A DNA stretch of 40,711 bases, from NCBI GenBank assembly GCA_012837335.1, contig DURM01000050.1, positions 1 through 40,711 of the forward strand, given 5' to 3'. Source of the stretch: Bacillota bacterium. GTDB lineage: Bacteria > Bacillota > Limnochordia > Darwinibacteriales > DTU012. Positions 17,856 to 25,516 of this stretch are shown here, one piece after another; positions within the stretch are counted from its first letter, which is position 1; each line of letters starts with the position of its first letter. The notes under the pieces are model-generated. The model was not told where the DNA came from and made no database searches. It saw nothing but the letters and a program-made list of their open reading frames with translations. Position numbers and translations under genes: made by a program.

Positions 17856-18626
17856 ATGTTGGAACAATGGAATGCTGTCAGCACACTGGTGCCGTATTTG
17901 AAGCGGGATCCAGCTGTGCGTGCAATCTTTCTTAAAGGTTCATTGGCTCGGGGAGACGGAGACGCTTATTCAGATGTTGATTTATACTGCCTAGTTCATG
18001 AACAAGAATTAGAACGCTTCTTAGGTAGTCGGCTAGAGTATTTAAAGCAGTACAAGGAGCTGCTTTATTGGTCCGAAGCAAACTTTGTCGGACCACAAAT
18101 AGTTGCGGTATTTGCAAATGGTTTGCATTTGGATTTATACACTGTAACAGCAAGCACACTTCAGCAGACTGATGCGGTTAAAGTACTGTACGATCCGGAA
18201 GGGCTTCTCGCTGACTTCCATGGCAGCTCTTTTGAAGTAAGTAAGGCTGAGGTAGTAAGAACCTTTGGAAGTTTAACCTTTTCATTATTGGAGTTTGAGA
18301 CAGCTTACAAGCGCGGCAATTTAGTGTGGGCATCAAGATTAGCAAGTCATATCAGTGGAGACCTAGTACTTATGCTCCGGCATATCTATGATCCTGAACA
18401 TGCGCAGCTGGGTTTTAAGAAGATTAACGACTATTTACCAGAGTACGTTTATGGAGCTTTAAGTGATGCATTGGATGGAATCAGCCCAACCAATCTGCCT
18501 GTCGGTTTACTGAAATTATTAGAGTTACTGGAAGATGCAATTCCTTTGCTGCCCGTTGATGTAAGGGATGGGCTGAACATGCCATTTTATGATTTTATGG
18601 CGGCAAGAATTCGGTCTCTGGGATAA
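17856..18626 (+). CDS. Nucleotidyltransferase-domain protein (aminoglycoside-type / MNT-like fold)
   Basis: A 256-residue protein with the polymerase-beta nucleotidyltransferase signature FLKGSLARGDGDAYSDVDLYCLV near residues 30-52 (GSxARG...DxDL), so it probably transfers a nucleotide to a small molecule, RNA or protein. The remainder is helical, as in ANT/AadK-like enzymes. It is not clearly a named resistance enzyme. ATG 17856 has GGGGAGAGG just before it; the frame opens at TTG 17835 without a ribosome site. It stands alone; the next gene has its own promoter. Confidence 0.75.
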   Translation: MLEQWNAVSTLVPYLKRDPAVRAIFLKGSLARGDGDAYSDVDLYCLVHEQELERFLGSRLEYLKQYKELLYWSEANFVGPQIVAVFANGLHLDLYTVTASTLQQTDAVKVLYDPEGLLADFHGSSFEVSKAEVVRTFGSLTFSLLEFETAYKRGNLVWASRLASHISGDLVLMLRHIYDPEHAQLGFKKINDYLPEYVYGALSDALDGISPTNLPVGLLKLLELLEDAIPLLPVDVRDGLNMPFYDFMAARIRSLG

Positions 18627-18698
18627 AGCTGCCATATCAAAGTGCAAATACTTCGCCGTTTTTTTCTTCAATAGCTTAGATTATTTGGCATAAAGTTA

Positions 18699-18727
18699 TT
18701 GCTCATTATCCCGCAGGATAATATAAT
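18699..18727 (+). promoter_or_regulatory. Sigma-A promoter for the DUF6904-like gene
   Basis: TTGCTC, a 17-base spacer and a perfect TATAAT (18722-18727). The predicted start at about 18734 lies after all earlier in-frame start codons, which fixes the gene start at ATG 18762. Confidence 0.75.
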
Positions 18728-18761
18728 GAGGTTAAGGTTAGGGGAAGGAGATACCACACAC

Positions 18762-19532
18762 ATGATTTCCATAGTAAACACCCCAAATTTCACGGGAGTC
18801 ACCATTCGCGGTGACTATTATGATCTGTATAACTTAGTTCAGGCGCTGTACGAAATAGCCATTAGTGAGTTTTCCGAGAAACACCAGGAGTATATTGATA
18901 TGTCCCTGCGGGTACTTAGTGTCTGTTATGATATTAGACATGCTTTCATGGCCCACAGGGATATTTATTTAGTCGACAACAATATGACTGAAGAAAAAAT
19001 GAAGTGGCATTCTTTGATTGTGCCTAAAACCAATGTGTATTACAGCTGCAACTGTCTTTATCCCGAGATGTTTTATCTGATGTTGGTCCTTAATGACCTG
19101 GTTAAACTGCGGATAAAAGATATGACCAAGAGCAAAGATGTTTATGTTGGAGCCCTTAATGGCAAAGCGGTTTGGGATGAAACAATTGCGGTAATCAGGC
19201 AGTTTCAAGCGGCTTTTGCTAAATGTGTGAAAGAAACCCTAGCTCCCGCCACCTACACAAGATGGCTGAATCTCATGAATCAAAATTATATTGGGTTAGA
19301 TGAGATGCTCTTTCAGTATCTAGACCGCTTAAATATTGAATTCATTAAGATGAGCAGAGAGAGACGCGCCAAAAGTGTGTTTACGATGGCAAGACGGATC
19401 GCAGAGTTTCGCACTGATCCAGAATATCAGATCATGGAAAGAGCAGTCTTTGACGCTGCTAAGGAACACGGCTGGCATCTAGAAGAGGTACATTTTGTAG
19501 ATGATGAGTATCCTGAGGAGTGGGAATGGTAG
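18762..19532 (+). CDS. Conserved hypothetical protein, resembles DUF6904
   Basis: A 256-residue cytoplasmic protein beginning MISIVNTPNFTGVTIRGDYYDLYNLVQALYEI and containing LRVLSVCYDIRHAFMAHRDIYLVDNN and SCNCLYPEMFYLMLVLNDLV. To my recollection this N-terminal arrangement matches the uncharacterised DUF6904 family of Firmicutes; the match is from memory only. There is no signal peptide and no membrane helix, and the C-terminus is acidic (DDEYPEEWEW). Start ATG 18762 follows AAGGAG and a promoter that excludes the earlier starts. Function unknown. Confidence 0.7.
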   Translation: MISIVNTPNFTGVTIRGDYYDLYNLVQALYEIAISEFSEKHQEYIDMSLRVLSVCYDIRHAFMAHRDIYLVDNNMTEEKMKWHSLIVPKTNVYYSCNCLYPEMFYLMLVLNDLVKLRIKDMTKSKDVYVGALNGKAVWDETIAVIRQFQAAFAKCVKETLAPATYTRWLNLMNQNYIGLDEMLFQYLDRLNIEFIKMSRERRAKSVFTMARRIAEFRTDPEYQIMERAVFDAAKEHGWHLEEVHFVDDEYPEEWEW

Positions 19533-19631
19533 CGAATTATCGGGTTTCGCTTTGGGATACTATTTCCCTTAAATAAGTGATAGAATATAGGTGTTGATTA
19601 AAAAATCTAAAATTTATAGGGAGGGATGCCG

Positions 19632-21446
19632 TTGGATATGCAGGATAATCCAAAAAAACCGCTGTTATATTATTACCTGATTGCCATTGCTATCATTTTC
19701 CTGTTCAACGCCTTTATTCTACCTACTTATATGAAAATGCAGATTACCCAGGTAGACTACGGGACTTTTCTTAAGCTGATTGAATCCGGGCATGTTACTA
19801 GTGTGGAGGTGCAGGATACCCTGATCGCCTTTACCGCTGTCGACGAACAGGGTAAAGAGGATGTATATGTTACCGGCAGAATGGACGACCCCGATTTAGT
19901 CAACCGTTTATACAATGCTAATGTGAAGTTTGGCAAGGTCATACCGAAGGAAAACTCACCCCTGGTAAATTTCATTCTGTCCTGGATTTTACCCATGGTG
20001 ATTTTTATCGGTCTCGGCCAATTCCTGATCAAGAAGCTGGGAGCGAAAATCGGCGGTTTCGGCAATGCCATGTCTTTTGGCCGCAGCAACGCGAAGATTT
20101 ATGTGGAGGCCCAAACGGGCATATCTTTCAACGATGTAGCCGGTCAGGATGAGGCCAAGGAGGCGCTGCAGGAAGTGATTGATTTCCTCCACGATCCGTC
20201 GCGGTATACTGCTATTGGCGCAAAGATTCCGAAGGGTGTGCTGCTGGTAGGACCGCCGGGAACCGGGAAAACGCTGCTTGCCAAAGCGGTAGCCGGTGAA
20301 TCAAAAGTTCCGTTCTTTTCCATCTCCGGCTCCGAGTTTGTGGAGATGTTTGTGGGCCTGGGTGCAGCCAGAGTGCGGGATCTCTTTAAGCAGGCCCAGG
20401 AAAAAGCACCCTGCATCGTGTTTATTGATGAGATCGATACCATCGGCAAGAGCAGAGGTTCCGGTGAGGTTGGCGGTAATGATGAGCGTGAGCAAACTCT
20501 CAACCAGCTGCTTACTGAGATGGACGGTTTTAACGCTGAAAAAGGGGTAGTTATTCTAGCTGCTACTAACCGTCCCGAAACTCTTGATAAAGCGCTGCTG
20601 CGGCCGGGCAGGTTTGACAGGCGTGTTCCGGTGGAACTTCCGGATCTGCAGGGAAGGGAAGCGATTCTTCAGGTTCATGCCAAGAATGTTAAGATGGGTA
20701 ATGATATCGATTTTAACGCCATTGCCCGCGCTACCCCGGGTGCTTCGGGAGCAGACTTGGCAAACATCATTAACGAGGCTGCTCTGCGGGCAGTCAGAAT
20801 GGGCAGGACCTATGTCACCCAAAGCGACTTAGAGGAATCAGTGGAGGTTGTGATTGCCGGTTATGAGCGGAAAAACGCTGTTATCTCCATGAAAGATAAG
20901 CTGACGATTGCTTATCATGAAATCGGCCACGCTTTGGTAGCTGCCAAGCTTAAGCATTCATCTCCGATTCATAAGATTACTATTGTCCCCCGCACATCAG
21001 GTGCGTTAGGGTTTACGATGCAGATTGACGAAGGCGAGCGGATTTTGATGTCCAAGGATGAGGCTTTGGATCGAATCACTTCGCTGTTAGGCGGCCGCTC
21101 TGCTGAAGAAGTAGCTCTGGGAAGCATTACCTCAGGCGCTTCTAATGATATCGAGCAGGCTACTAAGATTGCCCGGGCAATGGTGACCCGCTTCGGTATG
21201 AGTGAAGAATTTGATATGATGGCCTTAGAAACTGTAACCAACCAGTACCTTGGGGGAGATACATCTCTGATTGTTTCCGGAGAGACCGCCTCCCGAATCG
21301 ATGCAGAAGTGCTGAAGATCATTAAGCTCTGCCATCAAAGAGCCATCAATATTTTAGAAGAAAACAAAGATAAGCTCCATGAGCTCACTAAAGTGCTGCT
21401 TGAAAAAGAAACTCTTTCGGGATCAGAGTTTATGGAGATGCTGTAA
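19632..21446 (+). CDS. ftsH: ATP-dependent zinc metalloprotease FtsH
   Basis: A 605-residue membrane-anchored AAA+ protease that extracts and degrades membrane and short-lived cytoplasmic proteins. Two membrane helices (about 8-30 and 108-132) frame a small extracytoplasmic domain. The AAA module follows (Walker A GPPGTGKT 207-214, Walker [13 protein letters not shown], second region of homology RPGRFDRR), then the protease with HEIGH at 429-433 (usually HEAGH; both His and the Glu are kept). The start is ambiguous. ATG 19626 touches the GGGAGGG ribosome site (19619-19625), so TTG 19632 (6-base spacing) or ATG 19638 is more likely. The C-terminus is short, without the usual flexible tail. A terminator follows. 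Confidence 0.95.
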   Translation: MDMQDNPKKPLLYYYLIAIAIIFLFNAFILPTYMKMQITQVDYGTFLKLIESGHVTSVEVQDTLIAFTAVDEQGKEDVYVTGRMDDPDLVNRLYNANVKFGKVIPKENSPLVNFILSWILPMVIFIGLGQFLIKKLGAKIGGFGNAMSFGRSNAKIYVEAQTGISFNDVAGQDEAKEALQEVIDFLHDPSRYTAIGAKIPKGVLLVGPPGTGKTLLAKAVAGESKVPFFSISGSEFVEMFVGLGAARVRDLFKQAQEKAPCIVFIDEIDTIGKSRGSGEVGGNDEREQTLNQLLTEMDGFNAEKGVVILAATNRPETLDKALLRPGRFDRRVPVELPDLQGREAILQVHAKNVKMGNDIDFNAIARATPGASGADLANIINEAALRAVRMGRTYVTQSDLEESVEVVIAGYERKNAVISMKDKLTIAYHEIGHALVAAKLKHSSPIHKITIVPRTSGALGFTMQIDEGERILMSKDEALDRITSLLGGRSAEEVALGSITSGASNDIEQATKIARAMVTRFGMSEEFDMMALETVTNQYLGGDTSLIVSGETASRIDAEVLKIIKLCHQRAINILEENKDKLHELTKVLLEKETLSGSEFMEML

Positions 21447-21449
21447 TCG

Positions 21450-21483
21450 AAAATCCTCCGGTAGAAGCTCCGGAGGATTTTTG
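21450..21483. terminator. Bidirectional terminator between ftsH and the CNNM/CorC gene
   Basis: The 12-bp perfect stem AAAATCCTCCGG with CCGGAGGATTTT and an 8-base loop is flanked by As and Ts. It serves both convergent genes. Confidence 0.9.
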
Positions 21484-22839
21484 TCATTCTGCTTCTGATT
21501 TAGATGTGGATTTTCCTTCCTGTTCTTTATCAGCAAGGTAGACAACAGCGGTCTCTAACCGGCGTTTTTTAATTTTGGTAACCTTAATACTCAATCCGTA
21601 TTCTTCAAGCTCCGGCGTGCTGCCGTCGCTCGGGATTGTGCCTAGCAGACCAAAGACAAAACCGCCAAAAGTATCATAATCGTCCTCAGGAAGTTCAACG
21701 CCGAGATGTTCTGCCACTTCATCCAGGGGCGCCGGACCACGGATCCGCCAAGTTTGGGAATCGATCCGCTCGATCAAAGGCGCCTCTCTGGGAATGGTGT
21801 CATCGTCTTCTAAGTCTCCAACCAGCTGTTCCAGCAGGTCGTTCATAGTAATGATTCCGCTCATGCCGCCGTAATCATCCAAAACAATAGCAAAATGGTT
21901 GCGGGATTTCTGCATATTGCGGAACAGCACATCCGCCCTCACTGATTCAGGAACAAAAAAGGGGGCGTGGACCGCTTTCTTCATGACATTTTCCCTGGAT
22001 CTATTTTTCAAGCGGAGATAATCTTTGGTTTTCAGAACTCCGATGATATGGTCGGGACTTTCTGAGCAGATGGGATATGCTGAATAGCGGCTCTGCAGGA
22101 TTGTCTGCTCCCACTGCTCATCGGTTTCATCGAGCCACAGCAGGGACACCTCAACGCGGTGAGTCATGATTTCCCCTGCAGATATATCATCAAACTCAAA
22201 AACATTTTTGATCATGCTTTCTTCCGATGGCAGGATTGTGCCCCTTGCCTTGGCTGCTTCCAGCATTAAGCGGATTTCTTCTTCAGTATTATCCGCCTGG
22301 GAAGCATGGGGATCAATGCCGAAGAGACTGAGAAGCCCATTGGTGGATACCGTAAACAGCCACACTACCGGGGTAAAAATGCGCGCAACAGTATAAATCA
22401 GTCCGGACATGGATAAAGCAATCTGTTCAGCCTTTTCCATGGCAATGCGCTTGGGAATCAGTTCTCCTAAAAGTACAGTAAAATAGGTTAAGAGCAGTGT
22501 AATAATGGTAACTGATAACAGGCTCACCAGAAAGCGGGGCGCGTTGATGCCGATGCTGACAAACCAGGCTGTCAGCCGACCAGAAAAGTTTTCGGTAGCA
22601 ACAGCTGAGCTGAGTAGATTGATTAACGTGATTCCCACTTGAATGGTGGCCAGAAAAATGGACGGCTGTTCGGTTAGTTTGGAAAGTCGCAGAGCCCGCT
22701 TATCTCCTTCGGCTTTAAGCTGGGCAAGTTTGTTGCTGTTCATTGTCAGCACTGCGATTTCAGCTCCAGCAAATACTGCGTTTAGCAAGATGAAAATGAA
22801 TTGAAGCAGAAATAACAAAAACAAAGGGCTTTCCGTCAA
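21484..22839 (-). CDS. CNNM/DUF21-CBS-CorC family divalent cation (Mg2+) transporter
   Basis: A 451-residue membrane protein often labelled hemolysin C-like. Residues 1-190 are the DUF21/CNNM membrane domain (AGAEIAVLTMNSNKL, ELIPKRIAMEKAEQIA). Residues about 205-335 are a CBS pair (IMTHRVEVSLLWLDE, VLDDYGGMSGIITMNDLLEQLVGD), and about 345-430 is the CorC/HlyC C-terminal domain. Relatives such as S. aureus MpfA and the CNNM family export Mg2+; others are linked to Co2+ tolerance. TTG 22839 is preceded by AGGAGG with an 8-base spacer. The gene has a 240-base leader with its own promoter, a small reading frame and a terminator, so its expression is probably attenuated by a signal, plausibly Mg2+. 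Confidence 0.92.
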   Translation of the reverse strand: MTESPLFLLFLLQFIFILLNAVFAGAEIAVLTMNSNKLAQLKAEGDKRALRLSKLTEQPSIFLATIQVGITLINLLSSAVATENFSGRLTAWFVSIGINAPRFLVSLLSVTIITLLLTYFTVLLGELIPKRIAMEKAEQIALSMSGLIYTVARIFTPVVWLFTVSTNGLLSLFGIDPHASQADNTEEEIRLMLEAAKARGTILPSEESMIKNVFEFDDISAGEIMTHRVEVSLLWLDETDEQWEQTILQSRYSAYPICSESPDHIIGVLKTKDYLRLKNRSRENVMKKAVHAPFFVPESVRADVLFRNMQKSRNHFAIVLDDYGGMSGIITMNDLLEQLVGDLEDDDTIPREAPLIERIDSQTWRIRGPAPLDEVAEHLGVELPEDDYDTFGGFVFGLLGTIPSDGSTPELEEYGLSIKVTKIKKRRLETAVVYLADKEQEGKSTSKSEAE

Positions 22840-22912
22840 AGCGATAACCTCCTGAAATCTGTTCGTTTTAGTTTAAGCAGTTCCAACACAAACATAACAG
22901 CAACCGAGATTA

Positions 22913-23056
22913 TCATAATAAAAAAACACATAACAACAAGGACAATGCATAATTGTCCCGCGTTATGTGTTTATAACTTTTATGTAAAAGCGTATAGATA
23001 CAGGAAAATCTGATCGTCCACCGATTCGGAGGCTCCGGATCATAATTTTCTCTCAT
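22913..23056 (-). CDS. Candidate leader peptide (47 codons) with acidic/proline run, MgtL-like
   Basis: The frame starts ATG 23056 and reads MRENYDPEPPNRWTIRFSC..., ending with TGA 22915-22913. The D-P-E-P-P codons are at 23041-23027. Enterobacterial MgtL peptides also open with alternating acidic residue and proline followed by an Arg/aromatic segment, and ribosomes destabilise on such nascent chains when Mg2+ is low. The frame contains the entire terminator hairpin (22972-22924) and stops just past its U-run, so a translating ribosome would melt it. The ribosome site is weak (GGTG eight bases upstream, or AAAGG at 15), and the start overlaps the stop of an upstream 5-codon frame (ATGA). Translation is unproven. 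Confidence 0.5.
   Translation of the reverse strand: MRENYDPEPPNRWTIRFSCIYTLLHKSYKHITRDNYALSLLLCVFLL
22921..22972 (-). terminator. Intrinsic terminator inside the CNNM/CorC leader
   Basis: Outer stem of 11 bp (AAACACATAAC with GTTATGTGTTT), an internal loop and an inner stem of 7 bp (GGACAAT with ATTGTCC). On the minus strand this is followed by a run of Ts. No minus-strand gene lies upstream for it to terminate, so it acts as an attenuator or ends a small RNA of about 155 bases. Confidence 0.85.
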
Positions 23057-23083
23057 AATAGGAGCACCATACCTTTCACCATA

Positions 23084-23111
23084 ATAATAGCATATTCTGG
23101 ATAAAAGTCAA
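23084..23111 (-). promoter_or_regulatory. Promoter of the CNNM/CorC leader
   Basis: On the minus strand, TTGACT (23111-23106), a 16-base spacer and TATTAT (23089-23084). This is a good sigma-A match, with the start predicted near 23078-23080. Confidence 0.7.
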
Positions 23112-23131
23112 TTCAGCTGCTGGTAGATCCT

Positions 23132-23139
23132 GCCGATAT
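23132..23139 (+). promoter_or_regulatory. Sigma-D (sigma-28) -10 element for flagellin
   Basis: GCCGATAT is the -10 form typical of flagellar sigma-28 promoters. The -35 (TAAA consensus) is poor: TTCA at a 16-base spacing, or TAAA 26 bases away. The transcript would have only about 11 untranslated bases, including GGGTGA as ribosome site. Confidence 0.5.
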
Positions 23140-23157
23140 AGATAGTGGGTGAACCTT

Positions 23158-23967
23158 ATGCGAATCTACACGAATATCATGGCAATCAATGCTTATCGCA
23201 ATGTTAATCTCAGATACAGCGCGCTGATGAAATCTATGGAGCGGCTGTCTTCAGGGCTGCGCATCAACCGCGCTGCTGATGATCCAGCGGGACTGGCCAT
23301 CAGTGAGCGGATGCGGGCGCAGATTCGCGGCTTAAAGCAGGCATCCCGCAATGCCCAGGACGCTATTTCCATGCTTCAGGTGGCAGAAGGAGCTATGAAT
23401 GAGACCAGCGCAATTTTGCTGCGGATTCGCGAACTGACTGTGCAGGCAGCAACCGGCACAAATTCCGAATCAGATTTGGAATCAATTCAATTTGAAATTG
23501 AACAGCTGATCGAGGAAATCAGCCGCCTAGCTAAAGACACCAATTTTAACACCCTGCACATGTTTGCTTCCGAAGAAGGCTCCAGCTATAAGATCCAAAT
23601 TGGGGCCAATGCCGGCCAGCACATGACAATCAGTTTTTCGAACATGAGCGCGGAAGCCCTGGGAATAGCTGATATTGATGTTCGTCAGGATCCTGATGGA
23701 GCCATGGAGCTAGTGGATCAAGCGATTGAGCGCACTGCTTCTGAGCGGAGCCGGATTGGCGCGTATCAAAACCGGCTGGAGCATACTATCAGCAATCTGG
23801 ATCAGACTGCGATCAATCTCCAGGCAGCAGAATCACGGATTCGCGATGCCGATATTGCGGAAGAAATGATGAACTACACCAAGAATCTACTGCTTCTGCA
23901 GGTGGCAGTGGCAATGCTTGCCCAGGCAAATCTGGCACCGATGATGGTGCTCCAATTGTTAATGTGA
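23158..23967 (+). CDS. hag: Flagellin (minimal, D0-D1 only)
   Basis: A 269-residue flagellar filament subunit. N-terminal MRIYTNIMAINAYRNVNLRYSALMKSMERLSSGLRINRAADDPAGLAISERMRAQIRGL and C-terminal RIRDADIAEEMMNYTKNLLLLQVAVAMLAQANLAPMMVLQLLM are the paired D0/D1 helices. The middle is only about 110 residues, so no D2/D3 surface domain is present. This is near the lower size limit for flagellins. ATG 23158 gives the canonical MRI start; the frame opens at GTG 23149. It is monocistronic, with no other flagellar gene in the window, and divergent from the CNNM/CorC leader. Confidence 0.95.
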   Translation: MRIYTNIMAINAYRNVNLRYSALMKSMERLSSGLRINRAADDPAGLAISERMRAQIRGLKQASRNAQDAISMLQVAEGAMNETSAILLRIRELTVQAATGTNSESDLESIQFEIEQLIEEISRLAKDTNFNTLHMFASEEGSSYKIQIGANAGQHMTISFSNMSAEALGIADIDVRQDPDGAMELVDQAIERTASERSRIGAYQNRLEHTISNLDQTAINLQAAESRIRDADIAEEMMNYTKNLLLLQVAVAMLAQANLAPMMVLQLLM

Positions 23968-23980
23968 ATGTGAGCGAATC

Positions 23981-24008
23981 GAGCCCGGAATTTTTCCGGG
24001 TTCTTTTT
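23981..24008 (+). terminator. Intrinsic terminator after flagellin
   Basis: The stem GAGCCCGGAA with TTCCGGGTTC (one G-T pair) and a 3-base loop is followed by TTTTT. Confidence 0.9.
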
Positions 24009-24064
24009 ATTTTGCCGGGGGACATATATATTTGCAAATGCGCCTATCGTTGGACTACTCATAT

Positions 24065-24094
24065 TTGACAAACTTCCGTTAGACGGGCTATAAT
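24065..24094 (+). promoter_or_regulatory. Sigma-A promoter of the galactan utilisation operon
   Basis: A perfect TTGACA, an 18-base spacer and a perfect TATAAT. The predicted start near 24101 leaves about 160 untranslated bases before the binding-protein gene, room for an operator or leader; I found no convincing operator or catabolite (cre) site there. Confidence 0.8.
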
Positions 24095-24263
24095 TTTGTT
24101 AGGAAAAGGCAAATAACCGATCTAAATATGCACTTTATGCAAACTAATTGTTGAGGCAGCAGACTTGAGAATATTTACTTGGTGGTGTTGCCTGGCAGAA
24201 ATCTTTCGCGAGTGGTGCAGTGAAGTGATGGCAGAGCACAACTAACTAGAAGGGGGATTTTGA

Positions 24264-25445
24264 ATGAGTCGGAGACTTCTGGCTGTTATCTGCGGGTTAT
24301 TATTAGTCTTTTCTGTAAGTGCTGTTGGTTTTGCTAACGAAGTAACTCTTACTGTGTGGGAATCAACCGGCGGACCAGATGAGTTTATTAAGCAGGCCGG
24401 AGAGGCGTTCACTAAGCTTTATCCCCACATTAAAATCAATTATGTTAACGTTGAGCTTGGGGATTCCACCGGTCAGATTGCTTGGGACGGGCCGGCCGGT
24501 GTAGGTCCGGATCTGTTTGCCGCACCCCATGACAAACTGGGTGAACTAGTTGTGGGCGGCCACGTTATGCCGACCGCTGATCCTGACGAAGTGGGAGCGC
24601 AAGTATTAGAGTCCTGCCGCACTGCCCTTACATACGACGGAGTAATGTATGGTTATCCTGTATCGGCAGAGACCTATGCGCTGTTCTACAACAAAGCCCT
24701 GATCAGCGAAGATGAAGTGCCTAAAACTTGGGAAGAGCTGAAAGAATTCTCCCGGAAGTTTAATGAAGCTAATCCGGGTAAATACGGCTTCATCATGGAC
24801 GTGGGCAATGGCTACTACACCATTATCTTTACCACCAGCCAGGGCAACCGTCTCTTTGGTCCTGATGGCACTGATACCGAAAATACCAATATCAACTCGC
24901 CAGCTTCAGTTGAAGGCATGAAGTTTTTCCAAAGCTTAAGAGAAATTCTGGATGTGCCGGCAGCTGACCTTACCACTTCGATTGGCGACAGTGTATTTGC
25001 CAGCGGTGGGGCAGCCATGTACATTACCGGTTTGTGGAATGTAGCCAACTTTGAAAAAGCCGGACTAGAATTCGGTGTAGCACCTCTGCCGGCTCTGCCT
25101 GGTGAAGATACACCTCCTGCATCTTTCTCCGGTACCAGAGCAATGTTTGTTTCGGCTTACAGCTATAATATCGAGGAAGCAGAGCTCTTTGCTAGGTTCT
25201 TAATTTCCGAAGAAATGCAGAGACTGCGCTTTGATATTACCGGCACTGTTCCGGCAATTCCTTTGGAAGTCGAAAGTCCATACATTGAAGGTTTCTTAAC
25301 CCAGCTTGAATATGCGTTCCCTATGCCCTCAATTCCTCAAATGAGCGCTTATTGGGATGCGATGAACGCTGCCAGTGCCAATATTTGGGACGGGGCAGAT
25401 GTTCAAGCTGAGCTGGACGCTGCCAATATGGCGATTCTCCAGTAA
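24264..25445 (+). CDS. ganS: Sugar ABC transporter substrate-binding protein (MalE/GanS-like), non-lipidated
   Basis: A 393-residue family-1 extracellular binding protein, probably for galacto-oligosaccharides because it heads an operon with two permeases and a GH53 galactanase. The signal peptide (about 1-24, ...VSAVGFA) ends in a signal-peptidase-I site. The only early Cys (residue 10) sits in the hydrophobic core and is not a lipobox. The mature domain shows the family features WESTGGPDEFIKQAGEAFTKLYPHIKINYV, VGPDLFAAPHDKLGELV and YGYPVSAETYALFYNKAL. AAGGGGG lies seven bases before ATG 24264. Bacillus GanS is a lipoprotein, so the missing anchor is notable and would fit a periplasm. Confidence 0.88.
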   Translation: MSRRLLAVICGLLLVFSVSAVGFANEVTLTVWESTGGPDEFIKQAGEAFTKLYPHIKINYVNVELGDSTGQIAWDGPAGVGPDLFAAPHDKLGELVVGGHVMPTADPDEVGAQVLESCRTALTYDGVMYGYPVSAETYALFYNKALISEDEVPKTWEELKEFSRKFNEANPGKYGFIMDVGNGYYTIIFTTSQGNRLFGPDGTDTENTNINSPASVEGMKFFQSLREILDVPAADLTTSIGDSVFASGGAAMYITGLWNVANFEKAGLEFGVAPLPALPGEDTPPASFSGTRAMFVSAYSYNIEEAELFARFLISEEMQRLRFDITGTVPAIPLEVESPYIEGFLTQLEYAFPMPSIPQMSAYWDAMNAASANIWDGADVQAELDAANMAILQ

Positions 25446-25516
25446 TCAAACCTATTCAGAGGGTATCACATCGATACCCTCCTTCCATATTGATCTTACC
25501 TTGAGGAGGTGCTGCA

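Larger units (their letters stand above)
22840..23080 (-). promoter_or_regulatory. Attenuator leader of the CNNM/CorC gene
   Basis: Most of this 318-base gap between two divergent genes is the minus-strand leader. From the predicted start near 23080 it holds a short overlapping frame (5 codons, ending TTATGA), the 47-codon frame with the D-P-E-P-P run, possible hairpins over the proline codons (CCTCCGAATCGGTGG) and an alternative GCTCC/GGAGC pairing. An intrinsic terminator follows, then about 80 bases including the ribosome site of the transporter. I could not match it to M-box, yybP-ykoY, NiCo, ydaO or fluoride riboswitch cores. Confidence 0.75.

Noticed and set aside
17856-19532. Nucleotidyltransferase plus following gene as an MNT/HEPN-type toxin-antitoxin pair
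   Set aside because: The genes are 135 bases apart, the second has its own promoter, and its sequence lacks the HEPN R-x4-6-H motif.
20916-20930. HEIGH instead of HEAGH in FtsH as a sign of inactivity
   Set aside because: Both zinc-binding His and the catalytic Glu are kept; the Ala-to-Ile change is not at a catalytic position.
22975-23080. Possible M-box, fluoride, ydaO or GEMM riboswitch upstream of the CNNM/CorC gene
   Set aside because: Only short resemblances (GCTCCTAT, CCTCCG, GGTGGAC) were found; the conserved cores of those classes are not present. Kept as an unclassified leader.
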